Part shown: piece by piece, positions 18,725 to 27,268 of the stretch
Layout: every line of letters begins with the position of its first letter
Position numbering within the stretch: position 1 is the first letter of the stretch
NCBI RefSeq assembly: GCF_001050235.1
Contig: NZ_DF967972.1
Location: forward strand, 2,365,855-2,429,854
DNA length: 64,000 nt
Reading direction: 5' to 3'
From: Longilinea arvoryzae
Lineage (GTDB): Bacteria; Chloroflexota; Anaerolineae; Anaerolineales; Anaerolineaceae
Translations under genes and position numbers: made by a program
The notes under the pieces: model-generated
Database searches by the model: none
Told to the model about the DNA's origin: nothing
The model's input: only the letters and a program-made list of their open reading frames with translations

Positions 18725-19050
18725 CAGGTTGACCGATATGCCGCACCAGCATCTCAATGGTGTTCTGTCTGATTTTATAGATAGTGCCTCAGGTTGACCG
18801 ATATGCTGCGCCAGCACCTCGATGGTGTTCTGTCTGGTTATTATAAATAGTGCCTCAGGTTGACCGATATGCCGCGCCAGCACCTCGATGGTGTTCTGTC
18901 TGATTTTATAAATAGTGCCTCAGGTTGACCGATATGCCGCGCCTGCACCTCGATGGTGTTCTGTCTGATTTTATAAATAGTGCCTCAGGTTGACCGATAT
19001 GCCGCGCCAGCACCTCGATGGTGTTCTGTCTGATTTTATAAATAGTGCCT
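18725..19050 (-). repeat. Five tandem 65-66 bp repeats resembling the rnpB 3' end
   Basis: Units start at 18725, 18790, 18856, 18921 and 18986 and differ by only a few bases. Read on the minus strand each has CAGACAGAAC, a small CACC-ATCGA-GGTG hairpin, GCGGCATATCGGTCAACC, TGAGGCACTATTTATAAAAT. The adjacent RNase P RNA ends GGACAGAAC, GCGGCTTATAGATCAGCC, TGAGGCACTATTTAT. The units therefore match the 3' part of rnpB plus its downstream flank, with about 17 extra bases forming the hairpin. Open frames through the array are repeat artefacts. Confidence 0.9.
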
Positions 19051-19463
19051 CAGGCTGATCTATAAGCCGCGTTCTGTCCGGCGACTGGGTCTCCTCCGAA
19101 GAGGACGCACGCACCCGCCTGGGCAGCCATCTCTCTAGACGGACTGTTGCCAGCCCGTTCATGCAGCCTACCCGGAACTTCCACCCTCCCGGGTATTTCT
19201 ACCCGGAAACGTGTCGAGACGAGCAGTCTCCCGTCCCTGCTTGGCCTTGCTCCCGATGAGGGTTGCCTGGCCGCTGCATTACGGCAGCGCCGGTGGTCTT
19301 TTACACCGCCATTTCACCCTTACCCCTTGCGGGGCGGTATGTTTCTGTGGCCCGATCTGGCAGGTTACCCCGCCCCGGGTGTTACCCGACATCGTGCTCT
19401 GTGGAGCGCGGACTTTCCTCGACATCCCAATGGGACGCCGCGGCTGCCCGACCAACCTGAGGC
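19045..19463 (-). ncRNA. rnpB: RNase P RNA (bacterial type A)
   Basis: About 419 nt, minus strand. The universally conserved GAGGAAAGTCCGCGCTCC occurs near the 5' end, ACAGAA and GCGGCTTATAGATCAGCC near the 3' end, with GGGTGAAATGGCGGTGTAAAAGACC-type core elements between. P1 is formed by GCCTCAGG at the 5' end (19463-19456) and CCTGAGGC at the 3' end (about 19054-19047). It is the catalytic subunit that matures tRNA 5' ends. The 5' end is placed at the P1 strand, 7 bases after the promoter -10. The 3' end is placed at the P1 strand and runs into the repeat array. Confidence 0.96.
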
Positions 19464-19469
19464 AATTCG

Positions 19470-19498
19470 ATCATACCCGCAATCCAACCTCACGTCAA
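19470..19498 (-). promoter_or_regulatory. Promoter of rnpB
   Basis: On the minus strand TTGACG (19498-19493), 17-bp spacer and TATGAT (19475-19470), seven bases before the first P1 base. Confidence 0.8.
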
Positions 19499-19591
19499 TC
19501 GAACGAATTGGAATTTGATCCGGCCTTGCGGTTCGAGAGAGCCTAGATCCAAGATTACCGCACGGTCCTAAAATTGTCCTTCTTTCCGGTC

Positions 19592-19618
19592 TTTACAACT
19601 TGGCAAATCCGGTATAAA
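19592..19618 (+). promoter_or_regulatory. Possible tpiA promoter
   Basis: TTTACA (19592-19597) and TATAAA (19613-19618) with 15-bp spacing, about 100 bases before tpiA. The spacing is short, so this is weak. The rest of 19499-19718 shows nothing else. Confidence 0.3.
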
Positions 19619-19718
19619 AAAGAATGGTCTGCAAGTGGAATTTCGCATCCAATCCCAAACCACTTCAAGGTCAGCCATGGCCGAAAAGAAGTGAGAATAT
19701 TATCCACAAGAGGTATTC

Positions 19719-20477
19719 ATGAGAAAACCATTCGTTGCTGGTAACTGGAAAATGAACATGACGGTCGAGCAAGCGCGCGCCCTGGTAGCCGATATGCTGC
19801 CCGGTCTGCAAGCCGTCTCCTCTGTCGAACGGGTGATCTGCCCCCCCTTCACGGCTTTGATGGCTGTTTCGGCGATGCTGGCCGGCACCGATATCAAATT
19901 GGGCGCGCAGAATTTGCACGCCAAGGCATCCGGCGCATATACGGGCGAAGTCTCGCCGGCCATGGTTAAAGAATTCTGCAGCTACGTCATCATCGGGCAC
20001 TCCGAGCGCCGGCGCGATTTTGGCGAGACGGATGAGATCGTTAACGCCAAAGTCAAAGCCGCCTTCGGGGTAGGGCTGATGCCGATCGTGTGCGTGGGTG
20101 AAACGCTCGAAGAGAACGAATCCGGGCGCACGACCGAGGTGGTCACCCGCCAGGTGAAGCAAGGCCTGAAGGATTTAAGCCCCGAACTGGCTCCGGCGTT
20201 GGTAATCGCATACGAACCGGTGTGGGCGATTGGCACCGGGCGGGCTTCCACTGCCGAGGCTGCCAATCAGGTCATCGCCGAAACCATCCGCAAACCGCTG
20301 GCCGAAATGTTCGGCAAGGACGTCGCCGAAGCGGTGCGAATTTTGTACGGCGGTTCGGCGAACGCTGCGAATGCGGCGGAATTTTTCGGCATGCCTGAGA
20401 TCGACGGCGCCCTGGTGGGCGGCGCCAGCCTGAAAGCGGCAGATTTTGCAAAGATCGTTGCGGCGGACGTAAAGTAG
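19719..20477 (+). CDS. tpiA: Triosephosphate isomerase
   Basis: 252 aa. Interconverts dihydroxyacetone phosphate and glyceraldehyde 3-phosphate in glycolysis. Catalytic residues are visible: Lys11 in AGNWKMN, His94 in IIGHSERR and Glu166 in AYEPVWAIGTG, followed by the phosphate-binding ILYGGSANAAN and GALVGGASLKA. Full length, with GAGG before the ATG. It is followed after 8 bp by a membrane protein gene on the same strand. Confidence 0.98.
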   Translation: MRKPFVAGNWKMNMTVEQARALVADMLPGLQAVSSVERVICPPFTALMAVSAMLAGTDIKLGAQNLHAKASGAYTGEVSPAMVKEFCSYVIIGHSERRRDFGETDEIVNAKVKAAFGVGLMPIVCVGETLEENESGRTTEVVTRQVKQGLKDLSPELAPALVIAYEPVWAIGTGRASTAEAANQVIAETIRKPLAEMFGKDVAEAVRILYGGSANAANAAEFFGMPEIDGALVGGASLKAADFAKIVAADVK

Positions 20478-20485
20478 ACCCGCGA

Positions 20486-21244
20486 ATGCCCGTGCCTGTC
20501 GATGGGCTGGTTTTTTTCGCGCTTAGCCTGGCGCTGTTTTGGGTCGTCCAACGCTGGCTGCACCGCGAGTTGCAGGCGGTGCTGTTGCTGCTCACGCGCA
20601 ATCCTTCCGCCGCGATCGGAATCTTTTCGCTGCTGTTCTTCCCGGGTGTATTGCTGCATGAGACCAGTCATTTTCTCATGGCGCGGCTGCTGGGCGTGCG
20701 CACCGGCAAGTTCTCGCTGATTCCGCAGACAACGCCGCAGGGTTCGCTGCGCCTGGGATATGTGGAGACGGCGCGCGCGGATTGGCTGAGGGATACCCTG
20801 ATCGGCATGGCTCCGCTGTTGACCGGTGGGGTGTTGATCGCCTGGCTGGGTCTGAGTCGACTGCAATTGCTGCCCGTTGGAACGGCGATTTTGACCAGCA
20901 ATTGGAAGGATTTGCCGGGTCTTTTGAGCGGCGTTTTTTCTGTGACGGATTTTTGGCTCTGGTTTTACCTGGCCTTCGCAGTCAGCAGCACCATGCTGCC
21001 CTCGGCATCCGACCGGCAGGCCTGGTTGCCGTTGGGATTGGTGCTTCTGGGACTGCTGATCATTGCCATCACTGCCGGGGCCGGGATGTGGATGCTGGAG
21101 AATCTCGCTCCGGGGCTGAACCAGATCCTGCGCGGTTTATCGGCTTTGTTCAGTGTCAGCCTGGTGGTTCATTTGATTTTGGGAATACCCATTTGGTTGT
21201 TCCGGTTGTTGATCTGCCAGATGACAGGCTTGCAGGTAGTTTGA
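20486..21244 (+). CDS. M50-like integral membrane metalloprotease
   Basis: 252 aa with about six hydrophobic segments. The metal-binding motif HExxH is in VLLHETSHFLMARLLGVR, inside a membrane helix as in site-2 proteases. The second M50 motif (NPDG-like) is not obvious; a loop SSTMLPSASDRQAW may take its place. No PDZ domain, so substrates cannot be guessed. Only 8 bp after tpiA and lacking a clear ribosome site, so it may be translated by coupling. A good Rho-independent terminator follows. Confidence 0.7.
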   Translation: MPVPVDGLVFFALSLALFWVVQRWLHRELQAVLLLLTRNPSAAIGIFSLLFFPGVLLHETSHFLMARLLGVRTGKFSLIPQTTPQGSLRLGYVETARADWLRDTLIGMAPLLTGGVLIAWLGLSRLQLLPVGTAILTSNWKDLPGLLSGVFSVTDFWLWFYLAFAVSSTMLPSASDRQAWLPLGLVLLGLLIIAITAGAGMWMLENLAPGLNQILRGLSALFSVSLVVHLILGIPIWLFRLLICQMTGLQVV

Positions 21245-21249
21245 AGAGA

Positions 21250-21276
21250 CAGCGGCTCATTCGAGCCGCTGTTTTT
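21250..21276 (+). terminator. Rho-independent terminator after the M50-like gene
   Basis: CAGCGGCTC, loop ATTC, GAGCCGCTG, then TTTTT (stem 9 bp). Confidence 0.92.
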
Positions 21277-21301
21277 ATCGATAGATACCTCGAATCAGGT
21301 A

Positions 21302-21317
21302 TGTGAATTTAGTCACA
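21302..21317. promoter_or_regulatory. CRP/FNR-family binding site
   Basis: TGTGA-ATTTAG-TCACA is a perfect match to the CRP core (TGTGA-N6-TCACA). It lies 190 bp upstream of the ferredoxin/AOR operon and 25 bp past a terminator, so it belongs to that operon. A possible -10 (TATACC, 21352-21357) follows. Confidence 0.6.
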
Positions 21318-21507
21318 CTAACGATGTACACAGGAACGAAATTTGATATCCTATACCCAGGTGGCCTGCGTAAATAAACATAGCAAAGGCCCAGCTCGCA
21401 GACTACCTGACATTTTATAGAGGCCCAATCATCCCGACCCACGGCCTGATTGCGTTGCGGATGATCCCCTATGCCCACCCCTCAACATATTTTATAAGGA
21501 AGGAAAG

Positions 21508-21987
21508 ATGGCCAAAGTAATCATGATCCACCCTGACCGGTGTACCGGTTGCCGGAATTGTGAACTTGCCTGCTCTTTCAAGCATGAACAAGAATTCCGG
21601 CCGCGCGCTTCTCGTGTACATGTATTTACATGGGATCGTGAAGGCGCTTCTGTTCCGATGATGTGCCAGCACTGCGAAAGCGCCGCCTGCGTGGCGGTCT
21701 GCCCGACCGGTGCCATGCACCGTAACGCGCCAGACAGCCTGGTCGAATGGGACGCCACTCGCTGCATCCGCTGCCGGATGTGCACGCTGGCCTGCCCGTT
21801 TGGCAATGTCGTCTATGACGCCAAGACCAGCGGTATTCTCAAGTGCGATGTTTGCGACGGCGATCCTGAATGTGTCAAGTTCTGCCCGAACAATGCGCTT
21901 GAATATGTGGACGATACTCTGGCCACGCGCTCACGCAAGAAGGCATTCTCTGCTAAGTTTAAAGAAGCTTTTGCGGAGGTAAAGTAA
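21508..21987 (+). CDS. Four-cluster 4Fe-4S ferredoxin partner of aldehyde oxidoreductase
   Basis: 159 aa. Four cysteine groups: CTGCRNCELACSFKHE, CQHCESAACVAVCPTG, CIRCRMCTLACPFGN and CDVCDGDPECVKFCP, as in HycB/DmsB-like electron-transfer subunits. It has a strong AAGGAAGG ribosome site and ends one base before the oxidoreductase gene, so both should be made in step. It likely takes electrons from the tungsten enzyme and passes them to ferredoxin or to the hydrogenase encoded downstream. Confidence 0.93.
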   Translation: MAKVIMIHPDRCTGCRNCELACSFKHEQEFRPRASRVHVFTWDREGASVPMMCQHCESAACVAVCPTGAMHRNAPDSLVEWDATRCIRCRMCTLACPFGNVVYDAKTSGILKCDVCDGDPECVKFCPNNALEYVDDTLATRSRKKAFSAKFKEAFAEVK

Positions 21988-21988
21988 C

Positions 21989-23794
21989 ATGTACGGTTGG
22001 ACTGGAACGATTCTACGTGTCAATTTGACCACCGGAAAAGTCTCCCGCGAAGCCATCGACCCCCGCATGGCAAAGTTGTTCATCGGCGGCCGCGGTTTGG
22101 CTGAGAAGATATATACGGATGAGGTCGATTCGAAAGTTAAGGCCCTCAGCGCAGAGAATAAAATCATCTTCGCGACGGGACCGTTCACCGGTACATTTGC
22201 TCCTTCCGCCGGTCGTTACATGGTCATCACCAAGGGGCCATTAAACGATACCCTGGCCTGCTCGAACTCGGGCGGTTCTTTTGGCGCCGAGTTGAAGTAT
22301 GCCGGTTATGACATGATCATCGTCGAAGGCAAGGCGGATCATCCGGTTTACCTGTGGGTCAACGACAACAAGGTTGAAATCCGCGATGCACGCCATATCT
22401 GGGGCCAGATGGTGCCGGATACCACGGACATGGTCCGCGCTGAAACGGATGAAGATGCCAAGGTGGCCTGCATTGGTCCTGCCGGTGAAAAACTGGTGCT
22501 TTATTCCTGCATCATGAACGAAATGCACCGCGCGGCCGGCCGCACCGGCGTTGGCGCTGTGATGGGTTTCAAGAACCTGAAGGCGATCGCCGTTTCTGGC
22601 AGCGGTTCAGTCAAGGCTGCCAATAACGAAACCTTCATGAAGGCCGTGCTCAACGCGCGCGGCAAGATCAAGGCTCATCCCGTTGGCGGCGCCGGCCTGA
22701 AGGCCTATGGCACCGATGTGTTGGTGAACATCCTCAACGAAATCGGTGGTCTGCCCACCCGCAATTATCGCGATGGTTATGATCCCAAAGCGAACAATGT
22801 CGGCGGTGAAACCCTCTCGGCCACATTGCTGCGGCGCCCACGTGGCTGCTTCTCCTGCATCATCAGCTGCGGCCGCTCCACCAAGATCACCAATCCCAAG
22901 TACGCCGGTGAAGGCGAAGGCCCTGAATACGAAAGCGCCTGGTCGTTTGGCCCGGATTGCGGCATCGATGATATCGAAGCCGTCACCAAGGCGAATTTCC
23001 TGTGCAACGAACTCGGTCTGGACACCATCACCATGGGCGCGACCATCGCCTGCGCGATGGACCTGTACACCGATGGCGTCATCACCACCAAGGATACCGG
23101 CGGTGTGGCGCTGCCCTTTGGCGCGGCTGAGACCATGGTTGAAATGGTGCGCCTGACCGGTATGCGCGAAGGCTTTGGCGACAAGCTGGCGCTCGGCTCC
23201 TACCGCCTGGCGGAAAGCTTCGGCCATCCTGAATACTCGATGACCGCCAAGAAGCAGGAAATGCCGGCTTACGATCCGCGCGCTGTCCAGGGCATTGGCC
23301 TGAACTACGCGACCAACAACCGCGGCGGCTGCCATGTGCGTGGCTACACTGTGGCCGTGGAAGTGCTGGGCAACCCGGTCAAGATGGACAACCTGGCGAC
23401 CGAAGGCAAGGCTGGCCTGGATATCACCTTCCAGAACCTGACGGCTGCCCTTGATTCCAGCGGCGCGTGCCTCTTCTCCACCTTCGGCCTCGGTGCCGAT
23501 GAACTGGCCGAGATGTTGAGCGCGCTGACCGGTTTGGATTACTCGGTGGATGAGTTCATGAAGGCCGGCGAGCGCATCTGGAATCAGGAACGCCTTTGGG
23601 ACCTGGAGATCGGATATACCAAGGCGGATGACATGGTCCCCACCCGCCTGACCACCACCCCGTTAGCAAGCGGTCCTTCCAAGGGCAATATCTCCCATGT
23701 TCCTGAGATGATGCCGGAGTATTACCAGCTGCGGGGTTGGGACAAGAACGGTGTGCCCACCAAAGAAAAGCTCGAAGCCCTTTCGCTTGCATAG
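21989..23794 (+). CDS. Tungsten-dependent aldehyde ferredoxin oxidoreductase
   Basis: 601 aa. Begins MYGWTGTILRVNLTTGKV and IGGRGLAEKI, then GRYMVITKGPLNDTLACSNSGGSFG, characteristic of the AOR N-terminal domain that binds the bis-pterin. The 4Fe-4S ligands appear as CFSCIISCG (CxxCxxxC) plus a later Cys in SGACLFSTFGLG. EYESAWSFGPDCGIDD and NNRGGCHVRGYT are further family blocks. It oxidises aldehydes to acids and reduces ferredoxin; the substrate range is not visible. Codon use is smooth and biased, which suggests high expression. Confidence 0.97.
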   Translation: MYGWTGTILRVNLTTGKVSREAIDPRMAKLFIGGRGLAEKIYTDEVDSKVKALSAENKIIFATGPFTGTFAPSAGRYMVITKGPLNDTLACSNSGGSFGAELKYAGYDMIIVEGKADHPVYLWVNDNKVEIRDARHIWGQMVPDTTDMVRAETDEDAKVACIGPAGEKLVLYSCIMNEMHRAAGRTGVGAVMGFKNLKAIAVSGSGSVKAANNETFMKAVLNARGKIKAHPVGGAGLKAYGTDVLVNILNEIGGLPTRNYRDGYDPKANNVGGETLSATLLRRPRGCFSCIISCGRSTKITNPKYAGEGEGPEYESAWSFGPDCGIDDIEAVTKANFLCNELGLDTITMGATIACAMDLYTDGVITTKDTGGVALPFGAAETMVEMVRLTGMREGFGDKLALGSYRLAESFGHPEYSMTAKKQEMPAYDPRAVQGIGLNYATNNRGGCHVRGYTVAVEVLGNPVKMDNLATEGKAGLDITFQNLTAALDSSGACLFSTFGLGADELAEMLSALTGLDYSVDEFMKAGERIWNQERLWDLEIGYTKADDMVPTRLTTTPLASGPSKGNISHVPEMMPEYYQLRGWDKNGVPTKEKLEALSLA

Positions 23795-23831
23795 AGGGTG
23801 AGCGGCAAGCTTATTGGTAGGGATTGAAGAT

Positions 23832-23889
23832 GAAAGCGTCCTGAGCAGGCGTATTTCTTTACCGGTAACCTCCTGTTCGGGACGCTTTC
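23832..23889 (+). promoter_or_regulatory. Long hairpin between AOR and MoaD-like genes
   Basis: GAAAGCGTCC (23832-23841) pairs with GGACGCTTTC (23880-23889) over 10 bp, extended by GAGCAGG with CCTGTTC after a single-base bulge, closing a 22-base loop. No T run follows. It may be a processing site, an attenuator or part of a cofactor-responsive leader for the downstream genes. Confidence 0.55.
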
Positions 23890-23928
23890 CTGCGCCGAAA
23901 TCAATTATCTCTGATTTCCTCATTGAAT

Positions 23929-24207
23929 ATGAAGATACGTTGTTACGCCTATTTTCGGGATATTTTAGGGAGCAGCAGTTTTGATTATGACAGAACTGCG
24001 AACTCCCTTGGCGCCCTGCTGGACGATTTTTCGACCCGCTACGGGCAGCCATTCCGAAAATGGGTTTATGAACCGGACGGGAAGACCTTCAGCCATATGG
24101 TCATCATATTGATCAACGGCAAGGATGCCCGTGATTTACAAGGTTTGGATACGCCCCTTTCGCCAAATGACACGGTGGTGCTTTTTCCGCCGCTGGCGGG
24201 TGGGTGA
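23929..24207 (+). CDS. MoaD/ThiS-family sulfur carrier protein
   Basis: 92 aa from the ATG at 23929; an in-frame TTG two codons earlier is less likely. Beta-grasp fold with the diagnostic C-terminal Gly-Gly (FPPLAGG), which is adenylated and thiocarboxylated in MoaD to supply the dithiolene sulfur of molybdopterin. Tungsten pterin enzymes use the same cofactor, and AOR-linked MoaD paralogues are common. Its place between AOR and the hydrogenase genes suggests a dedicated carrier for the AOR cofactor. Confidence 0.9.
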   Translation: MKIRCYAYFRDILGSSSFDYDRTANSLGALLDDFSTRYGQPFRKWVYEPDGKTFSHMVIILINGKDARDLQGLDTPLSPNDTVVLFPPLAGG

Positions 24208-24231
24208 GGAGTCCAAGAACTGAGGAGCGTT

Positions 24232-26088
24232 GTGGAAACGAACGCAGTCCTGATCCCCATTGGAGCTTTGTTTGCCGGAGTGCTTATTCTTCTGGTGGCC
24301 AACAAAGCTCTTTCTACGCGAGCCAAGGGTTGGCTGGCATTTATCTGTGGCCTGGTGGCCATGGCAGGCACGCTCAGTCTGCTCCCGCAGGTGATTCAAA
24401 ACGGCGCAGTCGATTTGTCGCTGTTCGATTGGGATGGATCCATCTCATTCGCGTATCACGTCGACGGGTTAAGCATGGTTTTTGCCCTGATGGCCTCGGT
24501 CATTGGCACGGCGATCTTGCTGTACTGCATCCCTTATATGGCTCACGAAGAAGGAACGACGCGCTTTTACGCGTTGATGTTGACCTTCATTGCCGGATTG
24601 ATTAACCTTGTCTTTTCCGCCAACCTGCTGGTTGCCTATGTATCCTGGGAAATCATCGGGTTGTGCTCATATTTCCTGGTAGGTTTTTGGTACAAGCAAA
24701 CAGCCGCAGCGCAGGGCGCCCGTAAAGTGTTGATCATGACCCATATCGCGGGCTATGGATTCTTAATCGGTATTTTGCTGCTGGCAGCCCGTTCGGGCAG
24801 TTTCATGTGGACCGATCCAGCCGTCGGCGCTTCCTTTTCTACCGGTATCTTCCTGCTGATGCTGGTCGCAGCGATGGCCAAGAGTGTGTTGTTCCCGATC
24901 AACACCTGGATTCCGGAAGCGATGAATGCGCCTACGCCGGTTTCGGCTCTGCTGCACTCAGCCTGTTATGTCAAAGCCGGCGTGTATCTGATCGCGCGTA
25001 TGTATTCTCTGCAGAATCCGTGGGGTGCGGGATGGAACACGCTGGTGCTGGTGATCAGCGCGCTGACGATGCTGATCGGCGCCCTGTTTGCTCTGAAACA
25101 GACCGATCTCAAGCGCTTGCTGGCCTATTCGACGATCAGTCAAATTGGCCATATCATCACTGCGCTTGCTTTGGGTACGCCCCTGGGTGTGGCCGCGGGG
25201 ATTTTCTATGTCATCAACCACGGCCTCTTCAAGGGCACACTCTTCCTGGTCGCAGGGGCCGTGCAGCATGAAACCGGAACCCGGGATATGCGCAAGCTGG
25301 GTGGACTGTTCAGCCGGATGCCGGCGACAACGATCATCTGGTTGATCGCCGCGGGCGCCATTGTGGGCGTTCCACTTGGCAACGGTTTCGTGGCCAAATG
25401 GCTGTTGCTGGACTCGGCCCTGGATGCCGGCTCTTATGTGATCGTGCTGGTAACCTGGTTGACGAGCGTCCTGACGGCCTTCTACATGCTCAAGGCAACC
25501 GTATCCACTTTCTTCGGGCAGTTGCCGCAGGATTTGGAGAAGAAGGGCGTTCACGACGCCGCGCCGGCCATGCGAATCGGCATGGGCGTGCTGGCGGGAT
25601 TGTGCATCCTGTTTGGTGTGGCTCCCCAGATCCTGATCGGCAGCGTCGTCGTGCCGGCGGTGAAGTCGCTGGGCTTCGAGAATGTACTCCAACTTTCCTG
25701 GCTTGGCCTGCACACCGGCACAGCCGGTATCAGTGTCACGTTGGGCGCGGTCGTCGTCCTGGTCGCGATCGTACTGGGTGGTCTGATCTTCTGGATCAGC
25801 AAGCCGCGCCCGAATGCAACCGCCAATGTGTTCACCGGCGGTGACCCATTGGTCAGCCCGGATGAAGCCGTATCCAGCACCGATTTCACCGAACTGGTGG
25901 AAGAAGCCGTCGAACCGGTGTACAAGGTGACCGATCCCGATCCGGTTTATCTGGCGATATGGAGCGGGATCAAAGCTGCGGCCGGTTGGCTGGATCGAAT
26001 CGCACGCAAGGCTGGCGAAGAACGTCCGCTGTTGGCAGCGCTGGCGCTGGCTGTTGTGGTTGCAGCAGTCATCTGGTTGGGAGCGTGA
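24232..26088 (+). CDS. Hydrogenase membrane subunit, NuoL/MrpA-like antiporter
   Basis: 618 aa, GTG start with GAGG upstream. About 14 transmembrane helices followed by a hydrophilic region and a last helix. Antiporter-family blocks: ANLLVAYVSWEIIGLCSYFLVG, SVLFPINTWIPEAMNAPTPVSALLHSACYVKAGVYL and LKRLLAYSTISQIGHI, containing the conserved Glu, Lys and His positions of the proton channel. It is the ion-pumping arm of the complex encoded by the seven genes to 30735. Confidence 0.93.
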   Translation: METNAVLIPIGALFAGVLILLVANKALSTRAKGWLAFICGLVAMAGTLSLLPQVIQNGAVDLSLFDWDGSISFAYHVDGLSMVFALMASVIGTAILLYCIPYMAHEEGTTRFYALMLTFIAGLINLVFSANLLVAYVSWEIIGLCSYFLVGFWYKQTAAAQGARKVLIMTHIAGYGFLIGILLLAARSGSFMWTDPAVGASFSTGIFLLMLVAAMAKSVLFPINTWIPEAMNAPTPVSALLHSACYVKAGVYLIARMYSLQNPWGAGWNTLVLVISALTMLIGALFALKQTDLKRLLAYSTISQIGHIITALALGTPLGVAAGIFYVINHGLFKGTLFLVAGAVQHETGTRDMRKLGGLFSRMPATTIIWLIAAGAIVGVPLGNGFVAKWLLLDSALDAGSYVIVLVTWLTSVLTAFYMLKATVSTFFGQLPQDLEKKGVHDAAPAMRIGMGVLAGLCILFGVAPQILIGSVVVPAVKSLGFENVLQLSWLGLHTGTAGISVTLGAVVVLVAIVLGGLIFWISKPRPNATANVFTGGDPLVSPDEAVSSTDFTELVEEAVEPVYKVTDPDPVYLAIWSGIKAAAGWLDRIARKAGEERPLLAALALAVVVAAVIWLGA

Positions 26089-26096
26089 GGTGAAAG

Positions 26097-27248
26097 ATGA
26101 TCAATCTTGAGAAGTGGAATCTGGTCTTTGGCCTGACGCTTGCCATTTTATGGATCGCAGTTGCCTGTATCGCCAGAGCGATCAAGCAGGGCGACCGGCG
26201 TTGGTGGGGAGTCGCTGCCGGAGTGGGCGCTCTTTCGATCGTCAGCCTGTTCTTTACCGGCGTCGCGCGGGTAGTCCTTCTGGACACGACAGCCCTGCTG
26301 GCCGTAGCCCTGGTCTGGCTGGGCGGATCTTCCGATGCGAAGAAAGCTGCCCGGACGTATCTCTTCCTGCTGATCCCGGCGCTGGTGTTCATCGCGCTGG
26401 GCATGGTGTTGGGCGGTGGAAATGCTGCCGCGAACAGCCCGGCCATGAAGGCCGCCGCCATTTTGTTGATCGTCGGTTTTGGGCTTAAATTGGCCCTGAT
26501 GCCTTTCTATTTCTGGCTGCCCGGCGTGGCTGAAACCGTGCCGGCATTGACGACGGCAGTGATCGTCTCGATCGTCGACATCGCCTCCTTCAGCGAACTG
26601 GTTCACCTGTGCGAGACGATGGCCGGTTTGTTCGAAGGGTACAGCGCAATCTGGCTTGGCATCGGGCTGCTGTCGATGTTCGGCGGGGCATTGCTGGCCC
26701 TGGCTCAGAAAGATCTCAAACGCATGCTGGCCTTCTCGACCATCGATGACCTGGGATACCTGATCCTGGGCCTGACCGTGGGTGGCGAAGTGGGCCTGCA
26801 GGGCGCGCTGTTCGGCGCTTTGAGCCACGCAGTCTGCAAGGTCATCCTTTTCGGCGCGGTGGCGGTGGCGGAAAACCGAATGGGCCATTCGATCACTTTA
26901 GCTGACGGCGGCCTGGCCGCCCGTTTCCCGGTCAGCGGGGCTGCTTTTATCGCCGGTTCGCTGGGCATGCTGGGCGTGCCGCCGACGATTGGCTTCCTCG
27001 GCCGCTGGCGTCTTTATCAAACCGGGGTGGCTCTTGGCGGCGCCTGGTTGGGAATTGCGATGGCTGCGGCAACCGCGCTGGCGCTGTTGTACTATGTGCG
27101 CGCCATTCACCGCGTCTGGTTGGGGCCTGTTCAGGGCGAGAGCAGCAATCCTGAGCCTGGTCTTTCCAAAATGGTTTTGATCGTGCTGGTCGTGGCGGTG
27201 GTTGCGTTGGGCATCTACCCGGGTCTGTGGACCGGGCTGCTGCGTTGA
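26097..27248 (+). CDS. Second antiporter-like membrane subunit (NuoN/HyfF-like)
   Basis: 383 aa, shorter than usual (about 480), with about 11 helices. Shared blocks: LKLALMPFYFWLPGVAETVPALTTAVIVSIVDIASF, LALAQKDLKRMLAFSTIDDLGYLILGL and SHAVCKVILFGAVAV. It provides a second ion channel, so the complex may move more than one ion per two electrons. Eight bases separate it from the previous gene. Confidence 0.9.
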   Translation: MINLEKWNLVFGLTLAILWIAVACIARAIKQGDRRWWGVAAGVGALSIVSLFFTGVARVVLLDTTALLAVALVWLGGSSDAKKAARTYLFLLIPALVFIALGMVLGGGNAAANSPAMKAAAILLIVGFGLKLALMPFYFWLPGVAETVPALTTAVIVSIVDIASFSELVHLCETMAGLFEGYSAIWLGIGLLSMFGGALLALAQKDLKRMLAFSTIDDLGYLILGLTVGGEVGLQGALFGALSHAVCKVILFGAVAVAENRMGHSITLADGGLAARFPVSGAAFIAGSLGMLGVPPTIGFLGRWRLYQTGVALGGAWLGIAMAAATALALLYYVRAIHRVWLGPVQGESSNPEPGLSKMVLIVLVVAVVALGIYPGLWTGLLR

Positions 27249-27268
27249 GCCAGAACAGGAGAATTATT

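Noticed and set aside
18725..19050. CRISPR array
   Set aside because: The 65-66 bp units are contiguous without unique spacers, and there are no cas genes; similarity to the rnpB end explains them.
18653..19162. Short minus-strand frames with repeated ARHIGQPEAL and SDRTP segments
   Set aside because: Translations of the non-coding rnpB-like tandem repeats; the repetition follows the DNA unit, not a protein.
19147..19546. Plus-strand frames over 19147-19546
   Set aside because: They lie antisense to RNase P RNA and have no protein similarity.
23832..23889. Call of a known Moco riboswitch
   Set aside because: The hairpin lacks enough of the conserved primary sequence I can recall; kept only as an unassigned structured element.
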